Below the pieces are notes generated by a model that made no database searches, was not told where the DNA came from, and saw nothing but the letters and a program-made list of their open reading frames with translations. A stretch of DNA of 64,000 nt, taken from the NCBI GenBank assembly GCA_023078685.1, contig JALGAS010000012.1:682001-746000 (forward strand). Direction: 5' to 3'. The stretch is from Neopestalotiopsis rosae. Its lineage: Eukaryota > Ascomycota > Sordariomycetes > Amphisphaeriales > Sporocadaceae. Below, piece by piece: positions 42,962 to 51,438 of the stretch (positions within the stretch are counted from its first letter, which is position 1; the number at the start of each line of letters is the position of its first letter). Position numbers and translations under genes: made by a program.

Positions 42962-44494
42962 ATGCCTTTACATGAGTGGGCCCGGCCAGTGGACTGGGAG
43001 TCCAATCGCGATGTCCTGACCGAGTTGTACCTAGGCCAGGGCCTCACCTTGGAGGAGGTCATGCACTACAGTCGGTCACGATCGCAAGTCTATGATCCCG
43101 TAATGATACTGACATTCACTTTAGTGCAGACCAACCACAACTTTCACGCGACGTGAGTTGCCCCTTGCGCTTCAGATGATGAAAAGAGTGCACTTTGCCA
43201 ATCCCGGTACAGCATGAGAATGTACAAGCATCATCTTCGGAAATGGAACTTGAAGAAGCGCCTAAGTCACGACCAAGTCGTCAAGATTGTAGCGCATCGC
43301 TGTCTGACAAATCCGGGCGCCGTATCGTCGCGGATGGATAGAATCGACACTTATGTTCGTCGATTGCCGCCGGAGAGATATTCCCAATTCAAGGTAGCCG
43401 TGGCGATGGCAATCACAGCAGCTTCTACCTCAGCGGCACCGGCATATACAGAAGCGCCATGGCCGTTGCAGACATGTCCAAATCCAACGGCTCAGGCTTT
43501 GAGCCCTCCTGCAAAACTGCAAAATCCGGAGCAATTATTGCGAGTATTTCGAGACGACGTTTCTGGGATTCTAAGACCGGCGCCGGAGCAGTCAGAGAAA
43601 CGCAGCAGCGGGAAACCGTTGATTCTCCTGAACGACCGCTGGTTTCACCTAGTCGACGCCGCCTTGACAATGGTGAGAAATGGTCACGTAGACTACGGCT
43701 TCAGCGTGATCCAATTTTGTTTGGATAGGGGTCGTTCATTTCTCGAGAACGCTCCACCGTGCGTGCGCATATGTCAGGTCCTATTCCGGGTCAACCAGTC
43801 GCACCCAGATCTCTGCCAGTCCATGCTCAAGTATCTACATCAACTAGCCAGACTGCTCCTGCCTGCTAGAGATCAGACGCGACTCACACTGGAAAAAATG
43901 TCTTCTTTGGACATGGGGGATCTTTCGGCTGTAGAAGAGCTTCTCCTCCGGTTCTGCGGGGACTATGCAGAGAACGAGATACGAGCCGACAGTAGCGATT
44001 CAAAACTGAAATCCGCCGAGAAACTACGAATATGGGGATGGTCCGGAGCGGACACGTCGAGTCCAATTGTAAGAAAGATGGTATCAATGTTCGAGCAGGA
44101 AGCGCCGCTTTGGTTCGTCGGTGTTCCCATCTACCCACTGCGACCGGAGCTTTCGCATCTGTGCCAAGACCTGGAGGGCATCTCAGTCGAAGAATGGACA
44201 GAACTATTCGGCGACGAAGATCTTGGGATGCTTATGCACACTATTTGGCAATCTGCTCCAGTCATTGAGCAGGGCCATAGTCTTGAGGATATCGCCACGA
44301 TGCAAGCGTTACATCTCTGCGAGGAGCTCATGTTCCAGGTTGATATGTCGAGGACACTCGAGCAAATAGAATCGAGTATCAGCTGTCTGGACCGCATGTG
44401 CCCGGGCTTGACGTCGGCGCAAGCTAAACTTTATCGAGATAATATGTGGAAATACAGTCGTCAGGTTATTGAAAATAGAGGGAATGTCGCATAG
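42962..44494 (+). CDS. Clr5-domain putative transcriptional regulator
   Basis: A 472-residue protein from three exons (42962-43070, 43125-43152, 43213-44494), the middle one 28 nt. The N terminus is a Clr5 domain: WESNRDVLTELYLGQGLTLE, then MHYMQTNHNFHATMRMYKHH and LRKWNLKKRL, a helix-turn-helix-like module abundant in filamentous fungi. The remaining ~380 residues are alpha-helical without a recognised domain. Most family members are uncharacterised; some sit in or near metabolite clusters or stress loci. Here it is next to a UGT and a propeller protein, so local regulation is possible but only inferred. Confidence 0.82.
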
Positions 44495-44850
44495 AGGAAC
44501 GGCGTCAATCGCTGAGACATAGGTAGACCCTAGTACGGCGTATAGTGGTAGTAGTGTCGAGTAATTAAACTTGTCAGTATCGTCACTCATGGCTCGACGT
44601 AGATCGCGGTCACACTTTGTGTCCGTAGTTGGGGGGTGCCAATTGTGAATGCCTTACTGGAAATCCGAACATATTCGCTTTCATACAACGTTTACCCGGA
44701 CTTTGGCTTTCGCAGGATGTGGAGGATGTTCATGCAAGTATGTCATGAAAATCTGACGAGTTAGCATAAACCCACCCAGCTATGATACTCCAGATTTATC
44801 TGAGAGATCGGATGACATAATCTTTACATCTTGTCTCGTGTGGGCAGCAA

Positions 44851-44889
<39 letters not shown>

Positions 44890-45162
44890 TACCACATACG
44901 AAATCCTCTCGATCATAACTGACTCGAATGCTTTACCGAGGGTCTATGGTGGTAGATCAGGACTGGGATGCTATGCTTCGACGGCATGGTTCCGAGGGCG
45001 AGCCAGAACTTCTATGAAAATATCAACAGTGTGGCTGCAGCAGCTAGGATACAAATGCCGTTTCAGCCCAATGTCTAATACATTGCGTGTTGTGTGGGCG
45101 CGTAACCTGCAATGAGTATGCAGTTCTTATCCAAAGAAAACGTCGTTTCTAAATAACGAATT
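44495..45162. other. Intergenic region with poly-C tract
   Basis: It contains a 38-nt C homopolymer (44852-44889). A frame reading this as polyproline (from 44831) has no other support. No gene is seen. Confidence 0.5.
44852..44889. repeat. Poly-C/poly-G homopolymer
   Basis: Thirty-eight consecutive C. The exact length is prone to sequencing or assembly error. Confidence 0.85.
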
Positions 45163-45330
45163 GGGGGATTGGTGCAGTGGTAGCACACTGGCAAGAAATC
45201 GCCCGGTGCCGGGGATGTCCCTTCAGTGCTGGCGGGTATTGGTGTCAGTGACCGGTGCAGGTGCTGACCCTACCCAATTGACCAGCTGGGATTCATGCTA
45301 GAGGTCCTAGGTTCGAATCCTAGATCCTCC
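45163..45330 (+). tRNA. Intron-containing tRNA-like Pol III gene, isotype unresolved
   Basis: Two halves fold as a tRNA. The acceptor stem is GGGGGAT with ATCCTCC (one G-U pair), the D-stem GTGC/GCAC, and the T-arm CTAGG-TTCGAAT-CCTAG. The anticodon stem is CTGGC/GCTAG, interrupted by ~97 nt (45199-45295). The A box TGGTGCAGTGG and B box GGTTCGAATCC match Pol III consensus, and T-runs at 45334-45340 and 45344-45351 would terminate transcription. The anticodon loop reads AAGAAA before the intron, giving GAA (Phe-like) but with A instead of the near-universal U33, and the body does not resemble standard tRNA-Phe. In the intron, AATC then CCC can pair with GGGATT to extend the helix. It could be a diverged or pseudo tRNA, or a tRNA-derived RNA. 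Confidence 0.55.
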
Positions 45331-45781
45331 ATTATTTTTTTCATTTTTTTTCTCATGGGTGGTTTCAGCTGTCAGACCGCCCTATACACATCCTGCCATT
45401 TCCACCGCCATACCGCTGAACTTCTCATCCGCGTTACCGCACAAATTCCGGGATGCTAATCGTAGAACAAGAGCTCAGTACTGCTAAAACGCTTGAGTAC
45501 GACGTGGGTGAACTCTCTAAGGCCGTCTACTAAAAGTTGCATGACTTGAGCGGCCGGTCGAGATGTTGCACAACTTTGTAGGGAGCTGGACAGAGACCGC
45601 TGCCGTTTCAGCTACCGTAAGGTCATGGAATGAATGAACTTTGGCCAAAAGGGTCGTTGTAACAGCTGCATCTTGATATCAAAACGACCCAAGGACGAGT
45701 AAGGTAGTAGAGGAGTGGAACAAAACTTATTAACAAGACTATGGAGGGTTAGTATCATTACGAGGAAGTCATATCAGCATC

Positions 45782-45872
45782 GCATATCATTGAAAAATTT
45801 GGTAGAACAACGCGACACGTTCATTTATTATGAATAGCTACGAAAACTCTCTAGTATACGAAGAGAAAGATG
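45782..45872. repeat. Dispersed non-coding repeat, partial copy C
   Basis: It matches the last third of copies A and B: AAATTTGGTAGAA, then TGAATAGCTACGAAAACTCT and CTAGTATACGAAGAGAAA. It is more diverged and lacks the GCACCCACCC core. Confidence 0.6.
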
Positions 45873-46124
45873 GGATGCGAGATATCCAGCATTTTCGAGA
45901 GCCTCAAATGAAATTTAAGCATAATGCGCTGCTGGGGGTCCATTTAGGCAGCTTCCCGGGCACTAATGCTAAAAAGGCGTGCTCAAACCGCTTGATATCG
46001 TCGGTAAAACTGCCATAAGATATATGATCTCGCATAGAACCGCCCATATTCGCTGCCCGAAAACTGAATTTGTCAAACCGATCCCCAGGAAGATCTTGCG
46101 CGCAATTTCTGCCATTCGCAAGGG

Positions 46125-46372
46125 GACTTGCCAACACCATGGAGTACACGCCAAGGCTCAAGCGCCTGCATTAATTCAGCTGCACCCACCCGATTGACTT
46201 TCGTCAATTTTGGTTTTTACTTTAACAGCTAATATAATAGTCTGCATGCAATTTTCTAAACTCTTCACAGTCACAAGGCATCGTAAATTTGGTAGGAGAA
46301 TGCTCAACATTGAATCACTGTGACTAGCTACAAAAACTCTCCAGTGGACGAAGAGAAAAGCCTGCCACTTTC
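46125..46372. repeat. Dispersed ~250-bp non-coding repeat, copy B
   Basis: Partner of 35325-35573 in the same orientation and at the same position relative to its RS/CCHC gene. Near-identical blocks include GCGCCTGCATTAATTCAGCT, GCACCCACCCGA and TGTGACTAGCTACAAAAACT. Confidence 0.8.
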
Positions 46373-46445
46373 TGTGCTATGTTCTGTGCATGGTCTATAA
46401 ATGATCGGTTCTCGATTCATGGTTCACAAGGTGAAAAGTCGCATT

Positions 46446-46570
46446 ATGCCCAGTCCTGGGTCATAGTTAAGGCGGAAAGACAATGCCCAATCCTGGGTCA
46501 AAATATGGAAAGACAATGCCCAGTCCTGGGTCAAAAGGTGGGAAAATAATGCCCAATCCTGGGTCTAGGT
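46446..46570. repeat. Minisatellite, four units of 33-37 bp
   Basis: ATGCCCARTCCTGGGTCWA begins at 46446, 46483, 46516 and 46549. The core CCCAGTCCTGGG is itself nearly palindromic, and a purine-rich GGAAAGACA linker separates units. It lies 110-230 bp past the stop of the RS/CCHC-2 gene. Confidence 0.8.
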
Positions 46571-46676
46571 GCGTGCGTATGATCGTCCTCGATTCATCGC
46601 TATGTACATGTGCTCATGGTTGGGAATTTGTCCTTGTACAGGCCTTTTTGTATGGGAGGTTGTCTTTTGTCGAAGC

Positions 46677-48326
46677 TCAAGACAAGTTTTCTGGATCGGC
46701 CTTGATGTTGAGAATCTTAGGATCTTCCCATTCTACCTTGATGTTGTTATGATTAGAACCTTCCGGTTCGTTCTTCATGCTCTCCCCACTGAAGTTTCCT
46801 CCAACTGACATTTGAGGATACTCTGCTGCGGTAGACCGTTCATCAGTCCCGCTTGTTGATGGGAATACTGCAGGCCGTTCCACGGTCCTACTTGTTGATG
46901 AAAATATCGCAGGCCGTTCCACGGTCCTGCTTGTTGATTGGTTTGCTAGTGTCATGGTCCGCCCTTCGGTTCTGTTGCTGTCATCCCAATCCGGCATTTC
47001 GATATCAAGAGGGTCGTCCTCTGAAAGAATGGCGGGTTCGACGAAGCCAGGAGGGTACTCGAGGAGATGTTCGCCGTCCTCATCCATCACCCAATTTGGA
47101 ATCACAACCGGCGTTACGAAGGATCTTCGTGGGAAATGATCATTCACAAATATGGCCCAGTTCTCGTTGTAAGGATGAGCGTCTGAGGGGCGACCTTGCT
47201 CTTGGGATCCTCCATGGCTTAGGCGATTGGCAGGCGGGCCATTGGTGACCAGATCGCCGAGGCAGGGGTCTGATCGTGGAAGCCATTGAATAATTTCGTC
47301 CTGTGAGCCCAAGCGAGCGTAGTCAAAGGTGTGGTAATGGCGTTGGCCTCTCCCCGCCGCTACGTCGAGCTCAATCTGGAGTTGGACATATAACCGGGAT
47401 GCAGTTCTTGAGAGGACGGGAATCTTGCACACGGACAATGGGCCGATGGGAACTTTTTCAAAGGATATGGTGCTGGCGACTGGTGGCAATCCTTGTCTGG
47501 AATAGACATGCAAGTAGATCCTGACCATGGCGCGATGCTTCTTTAGGACGAAGACAAAATAGAAGCATGAATCCGTGCTGTGATCTATGCCACCACAGAA
47601 GACACAATTGGCCAAGAGGCCTCTCGTGAGAGGCCCTCTACAGCGCTCTGGGGCATGTACTTGGCCACACTGTTTGTGCCAGATGATACTGCGGTCGTCG
47701 GGCATTTTGGGAATTGTGTTTCTGTCATTCCTCCAACGACGGAAGAACTCCACCTTGCTGAGAGGTTCCCAGGATTCAGGAGGGGCTACTTCGTACGTTT
47801 GAACTCTTGGTGGGAATGCCCCTCGATCGTTGTTTCTGATGATGGGATGTGGTGGAGCGGGATTACGTCGACGATCAGAATTGCGCTGCCTAAAGTCTCG
47901 ATCTGGACTGCGAGGTCTATAGACTCGATCTGGACTGTGCGGTCTATAGACTCGATCAGGACTGCGCCGTCTATAATCTCGATCACGGCTGTGGCTGCGC
48001 CCTCGATGATCTTGACTATAGCTGCGATAATCGCGACTTCGTGGCCGTTGGTTGAAATTGACCGTCGCAGACTCCGTTGTATAGGGAATTCTGCCACGAT
48101 CCTCATATGGGTAGTATGATCTGTCACGACTCCGTGGTCGGCGGTCCTCGTATTGGTATGATCTTCCACGACTCTGCGGTCGACGGTCTTCGTATTGGGA
48201 AATTGTTCTGTTATTTTGATGGGAATTGTAGCTGCGGTTGTTGTCCCGCCAGCGAGAATTGGGATTTTGATTGTTGGAGAAATGTGATGGGCCAATGCCC
48301 GCTCTGTTGTGGTATGGGGGAGGCAT
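46677..48326 (-). CDS. RS-domain protein with CCHC zinc knuckle, paralogue 2
   Basis: Unrecognised 549-residue single-exon protein related to the gene at 35960. The N terminus (~1-180) is Arg/Ser/Tyr/Asp-rich with short repeats (YEDRRPRSRDRS; SPDRVYRPRSPDR). The shared core has IWHKQCGQVHAPERCRGPL and a zinc knuckle CVFCGGIDHSTDSC (C-x2-C-x4-H-x4-C). YLHVYSRQGLPPVAS and an LD-rich segment follow, matching the paralogue in order. The C terminus carries two near-identical 14-residue repeats (STSRTVERPA) and an acidic end. Amino-acid identity to paralogue 1 outside the core is low. Nuclear RNA binding is inferred only. Confidence 0.75.
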   Translation of the reverse strand: MPPPYHNRAGIGPSHFSNNQNPNSRWRDNNRSYNSHQNNRTISQYEDRRPQSRGRSYQYEDRRPRSRDRSYYPYEDRGRIPYTTESATVNFNQRPRSRDYRSYSQDHRGRSHSRDRDYRRRSPDRVYRPHSPDRVYRPRSPDRDFRQRNSDRRRNPAPPHPIIRNNDRGAFPPRVQTYEVAPPESWEPLSKVEFFRRWRNDRNTIPKMPDDRSIIWHKQCGQVHAPERCRGPLTRGLLANCVFCGGIDHSTDSCFYFVFVLKKHRAMVRIYLHVYSRQGLPPVASTISFEKVPIGPLSVCKIPVLSRTASRLYVQLQIELDVAAGRGQRHYHTFDYARLGSQDEIIQWLPRSDPCLGDLVTNGPPANRLSHGGSQEQGRPSDAHPYNENWAIFVNDHFPRRSFVTPVVIPNWVMDEDGEHLLEYPPGFVEPAILSEDDPLDIEMPDWDDSNRTEGRTMTLANQSTSRTVERPAIFSSTSRTVERPAVFPSTSGTDERSTAAEYPQMSVGGNFSGESMKNEPEGSNHNNIKVEWEDPKILNIKADPENLS

Positions 48327-49683
48327 TTTCGCGATGGGGTTCGACCAGTTGTTGCGGAATGCTTCTTGGTCGATGATGATGATAAAGAAGAAGAAGGGAG
48401 AAGAAGGCTTCTTGGATAGCTTCAGCTTGGCTCTTTCCTTTAAGTTACCGTGGCACTAGGGCAGATTTGGGTGGGCGGGCGATGGTTTGTGCGGATTATC
48501 AGCGGATTATTCGAATTTGATTATCCCAAGGGAATAATCAAGCATACGTTGGGATCTAGATGTTTTGACTATATGCTATTCGAGCCTGCAATTGAATCAA
48601 TTATTATCTCTTGATTAAAAGCCTTTTGCATACAACAATAACATCAAAACAGAATTTGCGGCAGATTGTCCTGGGATTAATCCAGTGGAGCCTCGGTTCG
48701 CATTTGTAACATGATCAAAAGGAGTTGTAATCATTCTCGTAACCTTGGGTAGTGAAGCCCTAGCGTAATATGCGCCTCGCCCACTTGAATATCACGGCCG
48801 TCGTCAAACATCTGCAAGGTTCCTTACTTTCGACCTCATAAACGACGGCAGCTGTGAGTTCTCCATTATTCTACGCTCATATGATGCAGTATTTCTTGAC
48901 TCACCAATTCGACACAATCTGGTTTAGCAGAACAAACCACACCTAATGTGACTTTTCAAACATGATATTTGCCATACAAAACATATTCCATCGTTCCGTT
49001 CAGTCAAATTAGTGAGCTCCAAAAGTCGATCTTTATATTCAATGAGTTTGATATTAGCCAAGTATCGATGTATAATGACAGGAAATAGAGTAATATGCCT
49101 ATTGACGTAACTTGAAGTTTCTAAACATTTTTTCTTTCCCTCTTTGGACGGAGAGTCTGGTGTCATCTAAGGGACGACTAAATGATCATAAAATCAAAGA
49201 GGTGGGGCGACTCGCCTCGGTATCCCGAAAAGGTACAATGGTGGCTCACATCATCACGATACACTAGTCGCGCATGCGTGGATGTTCTGGTACTGAGTGT
49301 GGAGCAGGAACTTTCAGCCCATCGTACTATACTACTCAAAGTCGATCCTCTTCTCAATCCTTTTCGCATCATCATTGACGCAAGGCTCCTCTCGCATGTA
49401 CTGTGCCGAATGATGCCCAGCTGCACAAACACGTGCGGAAGCTAGCATCGGCGCCAGCTCTCCACAGTAGATCGGCAACAAGCAATGATCGACATGATCC
49501 CTGTCTCCCCGGACGCTTGCTGGAGCCAATGGAAGCCAAGATGTCCGGAAAGCGGCAGCACCTGGATGGGTATCCTGGTTTCGTCGGTCGCTATATAAAG
49601 AAGCTGGGCATGACCTTGATTTTTGCCATTGCGACGTTAAGCACACTCCTTTTTTTTTTTTTTTTTTTTCTCATTCAGTCACA
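48327..49683. other. Intergenic region
   Basis: It contains the RS/CCHC-2 promoter side, with GATTATC/GATTATT boxes at 48490-48540 like those of paralogue 1, and the promoter of the next gene. Short frames (for example 48924-49166 minus) lack support. Confidence 0.45.
49592..49669 (+). promoter_or_regulatory. TATA box and T20 tract upstream of the histidine-phosphatase gene
   Basis: TATATAAAG at 49592-49600 lies ~85 bp before the ATG. A run of 20 T (49650-49669) ends 14 bp before the ATG, probably within the leader or the core promoter. Confidence 0.6.
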
Positions 49684-50301
49684 ATGCTCTTTGCTCCTCT
49701 CCTACTCCTGGCAACCACTGCGTTGGCCGCTACGCCGACAGTATACTTTATTCGCCATGGAGAGAAACCAGAGGATGACGATGAGAATGGTCTGAGTGTA
49801 CAGGGCGAACAGCGCGCACAATGCTTGCGCACCGTCTTTGGCGCTGCCTCGGCGTACAATATCGGACACATCATGGCTCAGACTCCGCTTGACAGTGAGT
49901 GGCCTATTCTCTCTCGAAGAAAACAACATATTGACATGACGTGCAGGTGGAAAGCGCCAAAGACCATACGATACGGTTCTGCCACTAGCTACAGATCTGG
50001 GATTGACAGTCGATACGTCATGTGACCGTGATGACGAGGATTGTGTCGCGGACGTCGTCAAAGGTTACAGCGGAGGTGGCAACATACTAATTTGGTAAGC
50101 AATAAGTATCAATCGATCGAGACAAACTGACACATTTTCAGCTGGGAACACAAACAACTCAACAACCTTGCCGAAGCTCTTGGTGCCGATGATGTTGATG
50201 GTTATCCTGATGACTCCTATGACTTGATCTGGACGGATCCATACGATTGGACAGAAATCACAGACGTCACATCGGAGAACTGTGCGGGACTGGACGATTG
50301 A
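49684..50301 (+). CDS. Secreted histidine-phosphatase-fold (phosphoglycerate-mutase-like) protein
   Basis: A 172-residue protein from exons 49684-49894, 49947-50094 and 50142-50301. A signal peptide (MLFAPLLLLATTALAA) is followed directly by VYFIRHGEKP, the RHG motif carrying the phospho-accepting His. The mid-region has YDTVLPLATDLGL, and the C-terminal ICWEHKQLNNLAEAL supplies the second catalytic His (usual form xxWEH). It is shorter than typical phosphoglycerate mutases or phytases and lacks the long cap insert, as in small fungal secreted members. Substrate is unknown. Splice sites are consensus and phases match. Confidence 0.85.
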
Positions 50302-51438
50302 TGGATGCACGTGAGGTAGTGCGTATCTCTATCTCAGCTGGTATCTTGACATTTCAATGCACCTGTAATCATTAGTCTTGACGAAGCCATCAAACAGTCA
50401 CGAGCATTTTGATAACATTATTGGAGAAAGCGTTGAGATTCATGGCTATCTAAAATTTATTATTGGGCAACGTGAACCTTGACCGTAAGACCGGCTATTC
50501 CTTGCGTCTGTAGGCTGAGAGCGTCTGTATTCTAAGCGAGCAAAAGTGTTTGTGCTAATGTAAATTTCTTTTCTTGGATACCAGATCCATTATTGAAATG
50601 CTCAATTGGATAGATGATCAAGAGGAGAGGGGGGCGAGGGAATTTGTGCCAGGTTGCGATATTAGACTTTTTGTTGGCCTGGCTCAACAAGCAAGCTGGT
50701 ATTTTGACCAATCAATCATGACCCACCGTTTGAGCCATGAGAACTTTGCTTCATCTTGCCTCGGTGTTCATCTCCGTAGATGCCATAGGCTTCTGATTGC
50801 TAGATATTCGGGTCGGCTCTGGAGCTATCAAGCTCTTCGCAAGAGGGGTTCACCCATGGGGTTGTCAATGAAAAGAGCTGAGCTTCTACAACGGACCAGG
50901 CTTTGATACTAGTAAAGTGTTTGCCAATGGACGCCCGTTCGTTTTGTTCTGCATTAAGAGGTTATACTTTCTTACTGGTCGGGCCACGGCTTAACTTATA
51001 TACAGCCTGTTACAACCTCCAAGCATGATACTGTAAAATTTGTTATGAATCCGACTGCTTTCTTTTTATTAAATGCTTGTTTTCCAAAGTAAGTATCTGA
51101 TAGCATGAATGACAAGTAAGCACGGCATCCTTCCACATCTTGACGTCTCTTTGTAATGACTCACTGGCTGGAGTTCTCATCACGACAGAAAACTGTCTAT
51201 TCTGACACATACGAGGTGGCATTTCATCGCTGAAATGAGTTATTACCAACGAACCGCTCTGACAATAATGTGTTACATCAATAATGCCTGGGCTCTGAGC
51301 ATGCTTGCAGACTTGGCGCACGTGACCCCTTGCATCTTCCTTATATGGTAGGAGCTAGGACGAAAACCCCAAGTTGATTTCCCTTCTTGTCTCCTGTCCA
51401 ACCAACAAGTCAATTAATCGTATCCATAACCGCCAATC
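50302..51438. other. 1.1-kb intergenic region
   Basis: A 110-codon frame beginning at a TTG (50574) has no ATG and no family features. No repeats are seen. Confidence 0.45.

Larger units (their letters stand above)
45331..46676. other. Intergenic region with repeat copies B and C and a minisatellite
   Basis: No solid gene. It holds the decayed copy C (45782-45872), copy B (46125-46372) and a short minisatellite (46446-46570). A minus-strand 85-codon frame (45904-46161) overlaps the start of copy B and lacks a recognisable family. Confidence 0.55.

Noticed and set aside
38597..44494. Full specialised-metabolite cluster
   Set aside because: No polyketide synthase, NRPS, terpene synthase or P450 gene is visible; only possible tailoring genes.
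44831..45115. Plus-strand frame encoding a polyproline tract
   Set aside because: The prolines come only from the C38 homopolymer; there is no family signature, codon structure or splice support.
45904..46161. 85-codon minus-strand frame overlapping repeat copy B
   Set aside because: The overlapping part of copy A is not open in the same frame and no homology is evident; coding is not supported.
46446..46570. Possible CRISPR-like array
   Set aside because: Only four units, spacers nearly identical and 15-20 bp, in a eukaryotic genome; it is a minisatellite.
35960..48326. RS/CCHC genes as retrotransposon Gag remnants
   Set aside because: The CCHC knuckle fits, but there is no reverse transcriptase, integrase, protease or LTR nearby, and RS domains are not typical of Gag. 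It is kept only as a remote option.
50574..50906. 110-codon frame between the phosphatase and DUF7730 genes
   Set aside because: It begins at TTG, has no ATG near the start and no recognisable domain.
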